Shown: positions 32,866 to 40,947 of the stretch, in pieces
Position numbering within the stretch: the stretch's first letter is position 1
How the letters are laid out: each line of letters begins with the position of its first letter
Source: Candidatus Limicola stercorigallinarum
GTDB taxonomy: Bacteria > Actinomycetota > Coriobacteriia > Coriobacteriales > Coriobacteriaceae
Direction: 5' to 3'
DNA length: 64,000 bases
Assembly: GCA_018711625.1 (NCBI GenBank)
Contig: DVID01000024.1
Location: 1 to 64,000, forward strand
The notes under the pieces: model-generated
Seen by the model: only the letters and a program-made list of their open reading frames with translations
Told to the model about the DNA's origin: nothing
The model's database searches: none
Position numbers and translations under genes: made by a program

Positions 32866-33519
32866 ATGTCTGCCACCCCCACCTACGATGCACGCCGCGT
32901 CACGCTCGTCGACCACCCGCTCGCCCAGCACAAGCTCACCTTGCTGCGCGAGCGCCACACGGGCTCGGCGCTCTTCCGCCAGCTCGTACGCGAGCTTGCC
33001 ATCCTTGAAGGGTACGAGGCCACGCGCGACCTTGCTATCGAGGATGTTCCCATCGAGACGCCCCTTGCCGAGATGGTTGGCAAGCGGCTTGCCGGCCCTC
33101 GCGTGGCGGTGCTCCCCATCCTGCGCGCCGGCCTGGGCATGGTCGACGGCATCCTCACGCTGCTGCCCGACGCCCGCGTGGGGCATATTGGCATGTACCG
33201 CGACGAGACCACGCATGAACCGCACGAGTATTACTGCAAAGTGCCTGCTGGTATCTCTGAGCGCACCTGCCTGGTGGTAGACCCCATGCTCGCCACAGGC
33301 GGGTCGGCAACTGCCGCCATCGAGTACCTGCGCGGACAGGGCGTGCGTACCATCAAGCTACTTGTGCTTGTAGCGGCGCCTGAGGGCATTGCTGCCGTGC
33401 TCGACGCCGATCCCGAAGTGCACATCTACACCTGCGCCATCGATGAACGCCTGAATGCGGACGCCTACATCCTGCCCGGACTGGGCGACGCCGGCGACCG
33501 CATCTTCGGAACGCTGTAG
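32866..33519 (+). CDS. upp: Uracil phosphoribosyltransferase
   Basis: Pyrimidine salvage enzyme that converts uracil and PRPP to UMP. The 217-residue sequence has the family start VDHPLAQHKLTLLRERHTGS, PILRAGLGMVDG, IGMYRDETTHEP and the PRPP loop VVDPMLATGGSA, and ends GDAGDRIFGT. AAGGAG lies seven bases upstream. Between the hom terminator and the hairpin at 33536-33579, so probably monocistronic. Confidence 0.97.
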   Translation: MSATPTYDARRVTLVDHPLAQHKLTLLRERHTGSALFRQLVRELAILEGYEATRDLAIEDVPIETPLAEMVGKRLAGPRVAVLPILRAGLGMVDGILTLLPDARVGHIGMYRDETTHEPHEYYCKVPAGISERTCLVVDPMLATGGSATAAIEYLRGQGVRTIKLLVLVAAPEGIAAVLDADPEVHIYTCAIDERLNADAYILPGLGDAGDRIFGTL

Positions 33520-33535
33520 AGGCGCCGCTCAATAG

Positions 33536-33579
33536 AAACCATCTAGAGGCTTCGCACCTGCGAAGCCTCTAGATGGTTT
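33536..33579. terminator. Long perfect hairpin between convergent upp and peptidase genes
   Basis: Arms 33536-33556 and 33559-33579 are exact 21-bp reverse complements separated by two bases. Both strands end with TTT, so it may terminate both converging genes. Confidence 0.75.
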
Positions 33580-33650
33580 GGCCAACGCCGGCGCCTCTCA
33601 CGCTGGCTCCCTGATGCTGCCAGCGACTGTGTAGCCGCGCCACCGACCCC

Positions 33651-34040
33651 TCAGTATCCCATCTCCTCAAGCATCGCCTCGTCGTTGCCGAAGTAGTGGC
33701 CCACCTCGTGGATAACGGTTTTGCGGATCTCTTCGAGCATGACGTCGCGTGTCTCAAAGCAACGCTCGTGCGGGCCTTTGAAGATGGTGATGACATCGGG
33801 CATATCGCCCTCGCCATACCAAACGCCACGCTCGGTAGCAGGAATACCGTCGTAGAGCCCTAAGAGCTCGCCGTCGCACACCTCAGCCCCCTCGTCGTCC
33901 AAACAGGCGAGCTGCTCATCATCGGGCTCGTCGGCAACCGTGATCACCACGTTCTCCATCGCCTCGATGAAGCGCCCGGGGATGGCCTCGAGGGCCGCCT
34001 CAACCGTGCGTTCAAACTCCTCGTCGGTCAAACGATACAT
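33651..34040 (-). CDS. Metallopeptidase-family (zincin-like) protein
   Basis: 129-residue small protein with the zinc motif HEVGHYFG near residue 113 (HExxH) and the preceding GVWYGEGDMPDVITIFKGPHE, typical of the minimal zincin (DUF1025-like) family widespread in Actinobacteria. MYRLTDEEFERTVEAALEAIPGRF opens the fold. The ATG at 34040 follows GGGAGG six bases upstream; a longer frame upstream lacks support. Peptidase activity is inferred from the motif; the cellular target is unknown. Confidence 0.9.
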   Translation of the reverse strand: MYRLTDEEFERTVEAALEAIPGRFIEAMENVVITVADEPDDEQLACLDDEGAEVCDGELLGLYDGIPATERGVWYGEGDMPDVITIFKGPHERCFETRDVMLEEIRKTVIHEVGHYFGNDEAMLEEMGY

Positions 34041-34311
34041 AGGGGGCCTCCCTTGGCGCGGCTCCTGACGTGGCTTCACTGCCAACAGTCTACCCACACC
34101 GCCGAGCGGCCACAGCATGCCGTTCACCGAAACTTTGAGAAGGTGCCATGCCCGCGCATACCCGCCAAGCAGCACGGTTAGATGGCGCGCGTTTTCTGGT
34201 CAGAATATGGGAAGCATGTTCCCTGCTAGGCTCACCTCACCTCGGGCCCGTGCCGGCTCTCCCCTTTCTGGCACGGGCCCCCGAGCATCCGCCGCCAATG
34301 AGGGAGCCGCC

Positions 34312-35067
34312 ATGTCAGAACGTCCCCGCCTCCACACCTCTTCATCGCGTGCGCTGCCGCTTGCCGCGGTACGCGCTCTTCGGGTGCTCCAGCTGCTCGT
34401 GCGCGAAAGCGACGATACCCACCGGCTGCCAGCCGCATATCTCGCCCACGAACTCAAAGCGCCCCAAGAGCCCGGCGCCCTCTCGGTGGACGCCTCGCCC
34501 TCGGACGTGCGCGATGCCGTGGCAACGTTGCGGCTTATAGGGCTGCCTGTAGCCTCCACCCACCACGGCGGATACTGGCTCAAAACAAGCCCCTTTTCTG
34601 ATGCTGAGATGGGACTTGTGCTGCACGCCGTGCGCACACATCCCCGGCTTACACGCCTTGAGCGATGCGCGCTCGAGAAACGCTTGCTTGCGCTCGGCAC
34701 ACCCACGCAGCGCTCGCGGTGGCAGCTCCACACGCCGGCAAGCACGCACAGCAAAAGGCACATGGAAAGCAGCATCATCCCCTTTGAACGCACCGATCCG
34801 CTCAGCCTTATCCGCCGCGCGCTCCCCCAGCACAGCCACGTTATCTATCAACTTGCAAGTGATGCTTCCCTAAGTAAGAGCGCATGCCAAACATTTGCCG
34901 CACACGTACTCCGGCGCTCCGAACAATCCTGGTTTGTGGGCGGCGTCGATACGTCTACGGGTCTTGTGCACCGCATGGTACGGCTCGACCGCATCGCGTG
35001 TCTTGTGACGCACGATGCCGGAGGCGTGGTGCTTATAGCTGCGGGGACGCTGAATGGCGAAGTCTGA
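34312..35067 (+). CDS. WYL-type transcriptional regulator, divergent
   Basis: 251 residues. The N-terminal half has the helix-turn-helix layout of YafY/WYL regulators (RALRVLQLLVRESDDTHRLPAAYLAHEL, SDVRDAVATLRLIGLPVASTHHGGYWLK, then an FSDAEMGLVLHAV segment). The C-terminal half looks like a WYL domain: SWFVGGVDTSTGLVHRMVRLDRIACL, with WF in place of the usual WYL. The ligand is unknown. GGGAG precedes the ATG at 34312. It stands alone just upstream of the TrpX-type transporter genes, a plausible but unproven target. Confidence 0.75.
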   Translation: MSERPRLHTSSSRALPLAAVRALRVLQLLVRESDDTHRLPAAYLAHELKAPQEPGALSVDASPSDVRDAVATLRLIGLPVASTHHGGYWLKTSPFSDAEMGLVLHAVRTHPRLTRLERCALEKRLLALGTPTQRSRWQLHTPASTHSKRHMESSIIPFERTDPLSLIRRALPQHSHVIYQLASDASLSKSACQTFAAHVLRRSEQSWFVGGVDTSTGLVHRMVRLDRIACLVTHDAGGVVLIAAGTLNGEV

Positions 35068-35409
35068 GCGCTGGGGACGCCGCGCATTACGGGACCAAAC
35101 CATGCGGGCCGCGAAAATTGCGGGTACGCAAGAAGCGCTAAACGTTAACTCTTCGTGACGTACGACGCGCCAGATCGCGCGCGCCTATGATGTACCTACT
35201 AACGTATCGGGGGATTCGGCCGCCGTATACCGCATCGCATGATGCCTCAGAGCTGCGGGCCGCTGCCTTGTTACCCGCGTGATTTCACCCGGATCAGGCT
35301 CGGTTTCCGCATAGGCGGCCACATGGCTGCGCACTGAACCATCGCTGCATCGTGCCATACGCGCCCGGTTGCCGCTTCCACAACACGACCTATGAGAAGG
35401 AGGTCGCTC
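35068..35409. other. Gene-free leader upstream of the first binding-protein gene
   Basis: About 340 bases with no supported ORF. It ends in the AAGGAGG site of the lipoprotein gene at 35410. TATGAT near 35188 is a possible -10. I looked for a T-box consensus, as tryptophan and tyrosine importers are sometimes T-box controlled, and found none. Confidence 0.5.
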
Positions 35410-36405
35410 ATGAAGCGACTCAAGACCCTCACCTCCGCCTTGGCGGTAGGCGCCCTTACGCTCGCCCTCGCTGCATGCGGCGGAGAATCCGCGGGCGGAT
35501 CGGACACCTCCACATCTACGACGGGCACCACGTACAAGATCGGCGTGCTGCAGCTTACCGAGCACGCCGCGCTCGACGCCTCCAACGAGGGCTTTGTTGC
35601 CGCGCTGGACGATGCGGGCATCGACTACGAGATCGACCAGCAGAACGCCCAGAACGACCAGTCAGCCTGCCAGACCATCGCCTCCAAGCTCGTGAACGAC
35701 GGCGACGACCTCATCCTCGCCATTGGTACGCCTGCGGCACAGGCGGTCGCCGGCGCCACGAGCGACATCCCCATCATCGGCACCGCCATCACCGACTTCG
35801 CCGAGTCTGGCCTGGTGGAGGATAACGAGGCCCCCGGCGGCAACCTCACCGGATCCTCCGACCTCACCCCAGTGACCGACCAGATCGACCTTCTGGAGCA
35901 GCTGGTGCCCGACGTTCAGACGGTGGGCCTCCTTTTCTGCACGGCCGAGGCAAACTCCGAGATTCAGATTGAGATGGCCGAGGAGGCGCTCGACGAGGCA
36001 GGCATTGGCCACGAGCGCTACACGGTCTCCTCTTCCAACGAGATTCAGCAGGTTATTGAGTCGATGGTAGGCAAAGTGGATGCCATCTACACCCCAACAG
36101 ACAACACCATCGCAGCTGGTATGGCAACCGTGGCCATGGTGGCAAACGAGAACAAGCTTCCGGTAATCGTGGGCTGCGACACCATGGTTGAGGACGGCGG
36201 CCTTGCCTCCTATAGCATCAACTACTACGACCTGGGCTATAAGGCGGGCGAGATGGCGGTTGAGATTCTCACCGAGGGCGCCGACCCTGCCGAGATGCCC
36301 ATTGCCTATCTCGCAGCAGACGAGTGCACGCTTATTGCCAACCAGGCAACGGCCGACGAGGTGGGAATTGACCTCTCGGTGCTCGACGACGCAGAAATTG
36401 TTTAG
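35410..36405 (+). CDS. TrpX-type ABC substrate-binding lipoprotein, copy 1
   Basis: 331-residue lipoprotein. The signal peptide ends LALAACGG (lipobox Cys22). The mature domain belongs to the ABC-substrate-binding family that includes tryptophan and tyrosine binders (TrpX): YKIGVLQLTEHAALDASNEGF, QNAQNDQSACQTIASKLVND, LILAIGTPAAQA and IYTPTDNTIA. AAGGAGG lies six bases before the ATG. A close paralogue follows 69 bases downstream and matching permease and ATPase genes lie beyond. The amino-acid ligand is inferred from the family, not proven. Confidence 0.88.
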   Translation: MKRLKTLTSALAVGALTLALAACGGESAGGSDTSTSTTGTTYKIGVLQLTEHAALDASNEGFVAALDDAGIDYEIDQQNAQNDQSACQTIASKLVNDGDDLILAIGTPAAQAVAGATSDIPIIGTAITDFAESGLVEDNEAPGGNLTGSSDLTPVTDQIDLLEQLVPDVQTVGLLFCTAEANSEIQIEMAEEALDEAGIGHERYTVSSSNEIQQVIESMVGKVDAIYTPTDNTIAAGMATVAMVANENKLPVIVGCDTMVEDGGLASYSINYYDLGYKAGEMAVEILTEGADPAEMPIAYLAADECTLIANQATADEVGIDLSVLDDAEIV

Positions 36406-36474
36406 CGCCGTTCATCTTTAGCTGCGCTCTTGCGCACGACGTAAACGCACACCAGCGCGGAAATGGAGGACACC

Positions 36475-37494
36475 ATGTTCAACACCCCTATTACCCGTCG
36501 TACTGCCGCCATCGGCGCACTCTCGATGGCTGGTGCCACCCTGCTCGCCGGCTGCTCTGATGAGCCCGCCGCCGAGGGCAGCTCTTCTGCCTCAGCAAAC
36601 GGCTCCACCTATAAGATCGGCGTGCTGCAGCTTACCGAGCACACTGCCCTCGACGCCGCCAACGCCGGCTTTGTGAAAGCACTCGACGACTCTGGCATTG
36701 ACTACGAGATCGACCAGCAGAACGCCCAGAACGACCAGTCGGCCTGCCAGACCATCGCCTCCAAGCTGGTGAACGACGGCTGCGACCTTATCTTGGCTAT
36801 CGCAACGCCCGCAGCCCAGGCGGTCGCCGGCGCCACGAGCGACATCCCCATCATCGGTACCGCCATCACCGACTTCGCCGAGTCTGGCCTGGTCGACGAT
36901 AACGACGCACCCGGCGTAAACCTCACCGGCACCTCGGACATGAACCCTGTTGCCGACCAGATGGACCTGCTGCAGCAGCTGCTGCCCGATGCCAAGACGG
37001 TGGGCCTGCTCTTCTGCACCGCTGAGGCAAACTCCGAGATCCAGATTCAGATGGCCGAGGAGGAGCTCGACAAGCTTGGCATCGCGCACGAGCGCTTCAC
37101 CGTCTCGAGCTCCAATGAGATTCAACAGGTTGTTGAGTCGATGGTGGGTCAGGTTGACGTTATCTACACCCCCACGGATAACACCATCGCCGCAGGTATG
37201 ACCACCGTTGCGATGGTTGCCAACGAGAACAAGCTCCCCACCATTTGTGGCGAGGTGGGCATGGTCGAAAACGGCGGCCTTGCGTCCATCTCCATCAACT
37301 ACGAGGAGCTGGGCTACCGCGCCGGCGAGATGGCCGTTGAGATTCTCACCGAGGGCGCCGACCCCGCAGAGATGCCCGTCGGCACCATGGGCTCCGACGA
37401 GTGCGACCTGGTATACAACCAGGAAACTGCCGACGAGATTGGCGTTGATGTGTCTATGTTGGCCGACGAAGGCGGCACGGACGTCTCGGCGTAG
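36475..37494 (+). CDS. TrpX-type ABC substrate-binding lipoprotein, copy 2
   Basis: 339-residue paralogue of the preceding gene. Long blocks are identical (IGVLQLTEH, DYEIDQQNAQNDQSACQTIA, ATSDIPIIGTAITDFAESGL). It has its own signal, ITRRTAAIGALSMAGATLLAGC, with paired arginines and a lipobox. The ATG at 36475 has GGAGG five bases upstream. Differences include CGEVGMVENGG in place of CDTMVEDGG, possibly affecting ligand range. It is followed by a terminator and a type A repeat before the permease gene, so binding protein and membrane parts can be expressed separately. Confidence 0.88.
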   Translation: MFNTPITRRTAAIGALSMAGATLLAGCSDEPAAEGSSSASANGSTYKIGVLQLTEHTALDAANAGFVKALDDSGIDYEIDQQNAQNDQSACQTIASKLVNDGCDLILAIATPAAQAVAGATSDIPIIGTAITDFAESGLVDDNDAPGVNLTGTSDMNPVADQMDLLQQLLPDAKTVGLLFCTAEANSEIQIQMAEEELDKLGIAHERFTVSSSNEIQQVVESMVGQVDVIYTPTDNTIAAGMTTVAMVANENKLPTICGEVGMVENGGLASISINYEELGYRAGEMAVEILTEGADPAEMPVGTMGSDECDLVYNQETADEIGVDVSMLADEGGTDVSA

Positions 37495-37551
37495 CCACGA
37501 CCACGTCTGTAGCGCCAATCGCGAGCCATCAGTCACAGACCTTGGCACAAA

Positions 37552-37583
37552 ACGTGCCGGAGCAGCCGCTCCGGCGCGTTTTT
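37552..37583 (+). terminator. Rho-independent terminator of the binding-protein pair
   Basis: A 12-bp stem with one G-U (37552-37563 with 37568-37579) and a 4-base loop is followed by TTTTT, about 60 bases after the second binding-protein gene. Confidence 0.9.
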
Positions 37584-37627
37584 GCATGGCGACGAGCACC
37601 AATTCGAACGAACGGCGGACTCCAGAG

Positions 37628-37772
37628 AAAATCGATGCGGTTATCCGACGTTTTGGGTACCCGCCTCGAGTAGAGTGGTCTTTTCGCAAAACAAAAGCGC
37701 AGGTAGATGCGTTGTGCGTTTTGCGTATACTCAACAGGTAGGAGCTAAATGTCGGATAACCGCATCGATTTT
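37628..37772. repeat. Type A intergenic element, copy 1
   Basis: Perfect 22-bp inverted arms (37628-37649 with 37751-37772, extending about 4 more pairs inward with one G-U) enclose about 100 bases. The core shares GAGTAGA (37668-37674) and, 21 bases on, AAACAAAAGCGCAGG (37689-37703) with copy 2 at 54602-54744, while the arms do not match that copy. Both copies have the same spacing and orientation. It lies after the terminator of the second binding-protein gene. Confidence 0.8.
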
Positions 37773-37868
37773 TTTCTGGGGCCTTGCACGGCGCTGCACG
37801 GGGCACCGTTGCACGCGCGGCCACACGCGTATACCGTGCTTCCGTTTCAACACCATTACAGGCCAACA

Positions 37869-37888
37869 CCCCTCAGGCAAGTGAGGGG
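37869..37888. repeat. Small hairpin upstream of the permease gene
   Basis: CCCCTCA and TGAGGGG pair over 7 bp with a 6-base loop. One of three palindromic features in the leader of the permease gene. Confidence 0.45.
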
Positions 37889-37909
37889 CATCATGCTAGA
37901 CTGAATAAT

Positions 37910-37921
37910 CCGACCGGTCGG
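37910..37921. promoter_or_regulatory. 12-bp palindrome CCGACCGGTCGG, possible operator
   Basis: Perfect palindrome about 90 bases upstream of the permease ATG, in a position suited to a repressor site. No regulator is identified. Confidence 0.35.
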
Positions 37922-37960
37922 CCCGTTTTCACGGACCCCGGCAAAAACTGAGTTTGCTCA

Positions 37961-37980
37961 CCCCGGCGCATGCGCCGGGG
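37961..37980 (+). terminator. Hairpin with T-rich tail just upstream of the permease gene
   Basis: A 20-bp perfect palindrome (half-site CCCCGGCGCA) followed by TTCTT, about 29 bases before the permease ATG. It could act as an attenuator in the permease leader or block read-through. Confidence 0.55.
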
Positions 37981-38009
37981 TTCTTGGGCTCGAACGAAGG
38001 GGGAACAAC

Positions 38010-38936
38010 ATGGGACTCGCCATGCTCGGCGCCGTCTCCCAAGGTATCCTTTGGGGCATCATGGTGCTCGGCGTGTTCATCACCTACAAGCTGCTCGACA
38101 TCGCCGACCTTACGGTTGACGGCAGTTTTGCCCTGGGCGGATGCGTATGCGCCGTGCTTGTTGTAGGCGGCGTCAACCCGCTTTTGGCCATCCTCGCCGC
38201 CATGCTCGCAGGCATGATTGCAGGCGCTGTCACCGGCTTCCTCCACACGGTGTTTGAGATTCCCGCCATCCTCGCCGGTATCCTCACCCAGATTGGCCTG
38301 TGGTCTATCAACCTGCGCATCATGGGCAAGTCCAACACGCCCCTGCTCAAGAACGACACGATCTTCTCGCAGGTAACTGATGTAACTGGCCTTTCGAGCA
38401 ATGTTGCCTCCATTATTGTGGGCCTTGCCGTTGCTGCCATCATCATCGCAGTGCTCTATTGGTTCTTTGGCACCGAGATTGGATCGGCCTGCCGTGCCAC
38501 CGGCAATAACGAAGCCATGGTGCGCGCCCTTGGCGTGAACACCAAGGTGACCAAGATGATCGCCCTCATGCTTTCCAACGGTCTTGTGGGCCTCTCCGGT
38601 GGCCTCATTTGCGAGAGCCAGAAGTATGCAGACATCGGCATGGGCACGGGCGCTATCGTAATTGGCCTTGCCGCCATCGTAATCGGCGAGGTGCTTGGCC
38701 GCCTGACCCCCGGCAAGCTTCGCGCATTTGGCAGCCGCTTGGTGGCCGCCGTTGCCGGTTCTGTGGTGTACTTCCTCATCCGCGCCTTCGTGCTGCAGAT
38801 GGGTATGGACGCCAACGACATGAAGCTGCTCTCGGCCATCATCGTCGCCCTTGCTCTGTGCATCCCGGTTGTATGGGAGAAGTACCAGCTCAAACGCAAC
38901 TATCGGCTTGCCTCGCGCGCCGAAGGGGGGCGGTAA
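38010..38936 (+). CDS. ABC transporter permease, TrpY type
   Basis: 308-residue permease of the family found with TrpX-type binding proteins (BPD_transp_2-like). Eight or more hydrophobic helices are visible, with the motifs LLDIADLTVDGSFALGG near residue 30 and GNNEAMVRALGVNTKVTKMIALMLSNGLVGLSGGLI in the coupling loop region. GGGGG precedes the ATG. The ATPase gene follows after two bases, so the pair is co-translated. Confidence 0.9.
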   Translation: MGLAMLGAVSQGILWGIMVLGVFITYKLLDIADLTVDGSFALGGCVCAVLVVGGVNPLLAILAAMLAGMIAGAVTGFLHTVFEIPAILAGILTQIGLWSINLRIMGKSNTPLLKNDTIFSQVTDVTGLSSNVASIIVGLAVAAIIIAVLYWFFGTEIGSACRATGNNEAMVRALGVNTKVTKMIALMLSNGLVGLSGGLICESQKYADIGMGTGAIVIGLAAIVIGEVLGRLTPGKLRAFGSRLVAAVAGSVVYFLIRAFVLQMGMDANDMKLLSAIIVALALCIPVVWEKYQLKRNYRLASRAEGGR

Positions 38937-38938
38937 TC

Positions 38939-39733
38939 GTGCTGTGGGTTAAACATGTGTGCAAAACCTTTAACGCAGGCACCATCAACGAAAAGCGTGC
39001 CCTCATCGACGTTGACCTGCATCTGGCGCCCGGCGACTTTGTAACCGTTATCGGCGGCAACGGCGCCGGCAAGTCGACCCTCATGAACATGATTGCTGGC
39101 GTTTACCCCATCGACTCAGGCACTATCGAGCTCGACGGTGTCAATATCTCCCAGCTTTCTGAACCCGCCCGTGCCAAATACCTGGGCCGCGTATTCCAGG
39201 ACCCTATGATGGGCACCGCGGCCGACATGCAAATTATTGAGAACCTTGCCATGGCGCAACGCCGCGGCAAGATGCGCACCCTTGCCTGGGGTGTTACCAA
39301 GAATGAGAAAGAGACCTACACCGAACTCCTTGCAACGCTGGGCCTGGGCCTTGAAAAGCGTCTCACCAGCAAAGTTGGTCTGCTTTCGGGTGGCCAGCGC
39401 CAGGCGCTCACCCTGCTCATGGCCACTCTCACCGAGCCCAAGCTGCTGCTTCTTGACGAACACACCGCAGCCCTTGACCCCAAGACAGCAGCCAAGGTGC
39501 TCGACCTTACCGAGCAGATTGTAGACAAGCACAAGCTCACCACCCTCATGGTGACGCACAACATGAACGACGCCATCCGCATGGGCAACCGTCTCATCAT
39601 GATGCACGAGGGCCACATCATCTACGATGTCTCTGGCGCCGAAAAGGCCGCGCTCACTGTGCCTGACCTGCTACAAAAGTTTGAGGAGGTCTCGGGCGGC
39701 GAGCTGGCTAACGACCGCATGCTGCTGAGCTAG
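38939..39733 (+). CDS. ABC transporter ATPase, TrpZ type
   Basis: 264-residue ATPase with Walker A GGNGAGKSTLMNMIAGVY near residue 40, the signature LSGGQRQALTLLMATL near 150 and Walker B LLLLDEHTAALDPKTA. The start is GTG at 38939, two bases after the permease stop, behind a G-rich site. It powers the importer fed by the two TrpX-type binding proteins upstream. Followed by a terminator at 39770-39809. Confidence 0.92.
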   Translation: MLWVKHVCKTFNAGTINEKRALIDVDLHLAPGDFVTVIGGNGAGKSTLMNMIAGVYPIDSGTIELDGVNISQLSEPARAKYLGRVFQDPMMGTAADMQIIENLAMAQRRGKMRTLAWGVTKNEKETYTELLATLGLGLEKRLTSKVGLLSGGQRQALTLLMATLTEPKLLLLDEHTAALDPKTAAKVLDLTEQIVDKHKLTTLMVTHNMNDAIRMGNRLIMMHEGHIIYDVSGAEKAALTVPDLLQKFEEVSGGELANDRMLLS

Positions 39734-39769
39734 CACCCAAGTCTGCACATAGGCCAAAACCCAAAGGCT

Positions 39770-39809
39770 GGGAGTTGTCGGACATGCCCGCGGCTCTCAG
39801 CCTTTTGCC
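39770..39809 (+). terminator. Terminator after the TrpYZ-type genes
   Basis: A 12-bp stem with one mismatch (AAAGGCTG on the left, CAGCCTTT on the right) is followed by TTTG, about 40 bases after the stop. Confidence 0.8.
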
Positions 39810-39921
39810 ATATCCCTTCCTCCGTTGGGCGGTTTGAAACGTACGTAAGGCGCCCACCGCATCTGCATTTGCCTATGATGATGTTTTGCAAACCTTATTT
39901 CTGTGCGCTTTGGAGGCAATC

Positions 39922-40182
39922 ATGCCGCTTGAATATGTTTCCATAGGCCTTGGCGTTGTGGCTATCGTCCTCGGATTTACCCCGTATCTACCCGTTCAAG
40001 TTCTTGGTGTATGTGCGGGCATTGCCGGCATCGTGGTCTCACGTCGCGCGGTCAAGCGCGACTATCGGCGCGATCTTCCTTCAACGGTGGGAATGGTAGC
40101 CTCCATTGCCGGTATTGTGGTGAGTGGCATCACGCCTCTTGCGACCGCCGTCATTCTTGTACTCCAGACGGTCCTCTCTTAG
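39922..40182 (+). CDS. Small two-helix membrane protein
   Basis: 86 residues with two to three hydrophobic segments (MPLEYVSIGLGVVAIVLGFTPYLP, VLGVCAGIAGIVVS, then IAGIVVSGITPLATAVILVLQ) and a basic loop RRAVKRDYRRDLP between them. It resembles the small DUF4190-like membrane proteins common in Actinobacteria. The ATG at 39922 has GGAGG five bases upstream. Function unknown. Confidence 0.75.
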   Translation: MPLEYVSIGLGVVAIVLGFTPYLPVQVLGVCAGIAGIVVSRRAVKRDYRRDLPSTVGMVASIAGIVVSGITPLATAVILVLQTVLS

Positions 40183-40301
40183 CGCAGCGCTCCCCCACCA
40201 TCCACTCACCCCCTCCCAGCAACCGCTGCAGGTAGGCTGCTCCCCATCGTCCGCACGTGGGTATAACGCATACAAGCGTTGACCGCGAGGAGGGAGCGTC
40301 C

Positions 40302-40784
40302 ATGTTCTTCAAAAAGGTGCTAGTTCCCTACGACGAATCCGAGCACGCAAAAAGCGCGCTGCACATTGCGCTCGGCATGGTGGGAGACGATCCGGGGGCA
40401 AGCGTAACAGTTGTTGCCGTGGTCTCAGTGGGCGCGCTTCCCGTACCCCTATTTGACGGAAACGCGTTTGAAGCGCTCGGCACCGATGCCGGTGCTGACA
40501 CCAACGACGACCGCGACGACATCATGGGCGCCCTGTTACATCGCGTGCGCGCCGATATGCAGCAGGTTATTGAAGGCGCGCGCGACAACGCCCGCTGCCA
40601 GGTTGTTTCCACCGCCATCATCGCATCTTCGCCTGTGGAAGGCATAGCGGAATACGTGGAAAACCACGACATTGACCTCGTGGTCATGGGCCGCCGCGGC
40701 CTTGGCGCGCTGCGCGGCATGCTTGGCAGCGTGAGCTACGGCGTGCTTCGCTCGGTTGATGTGCCCGTGCTTACGGTCAAATAG
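40302..40784 (+). CDS. Universal stress protein
   Basis: 160-residue UspA-family protein. It opens MFFKKVLVPYDESEHAKSAL, with the conserved strand and Asp, and ends with the ATP-binding motif GRRGLGALRGMLGSVSYGVLRSVDVPVLTV, the G-2x-G-9x-G-S pattern of ATP-binding members. AGGAGGG lies upstream of the ATG at 40302. Such proteins help survival under starvation or stress; partners are unknown. Confidence 0.92.
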   Translation: MFFKKVLVPYDESEHAKSALHIALGMVGDDPGASVTVVAVVSVGALPVPLFDGNAFEALGTDAGADTNDDRDDIMGALLHRVRADMQQVIEGARDNARCQVVSTAIIASSPVEGIAEYVENHDIDLVVMGRRGLGALRGMLGSVSYGVLRSVDVPVLTVK

Positions 40785-40947
40785 CTGGCGTTGGCAGTAG
40801 GTGCTGGGCCGATACTGACTGAGAGACGCACGGCAAGCCCACAGCTGGGTGGAAAGCTTGCCACTTGGAGTGAGCGTGAACGGCGGAAGGTGTGATTCTC
40901 CCGTCCACGCCCGTCGCCATGACAAGCCGCGGCAGTCTAGTGCCTCA

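Noticed and set aside
35068-35409. T-box or tryptophan riboswitch before the TrpX-type genes
   Set aside because: The T-box consensus (GGGTGG-ACCGCG type) is absent and no known riboswitch core was recognised.
37582-37884. About 100-codon frame across the first type A element
   Set aside because: It arises from the repeat itself. The resemblance of translated segments in the two type A copies is explained by the shared DNA core, and frames and ribosome sites are not conserved.
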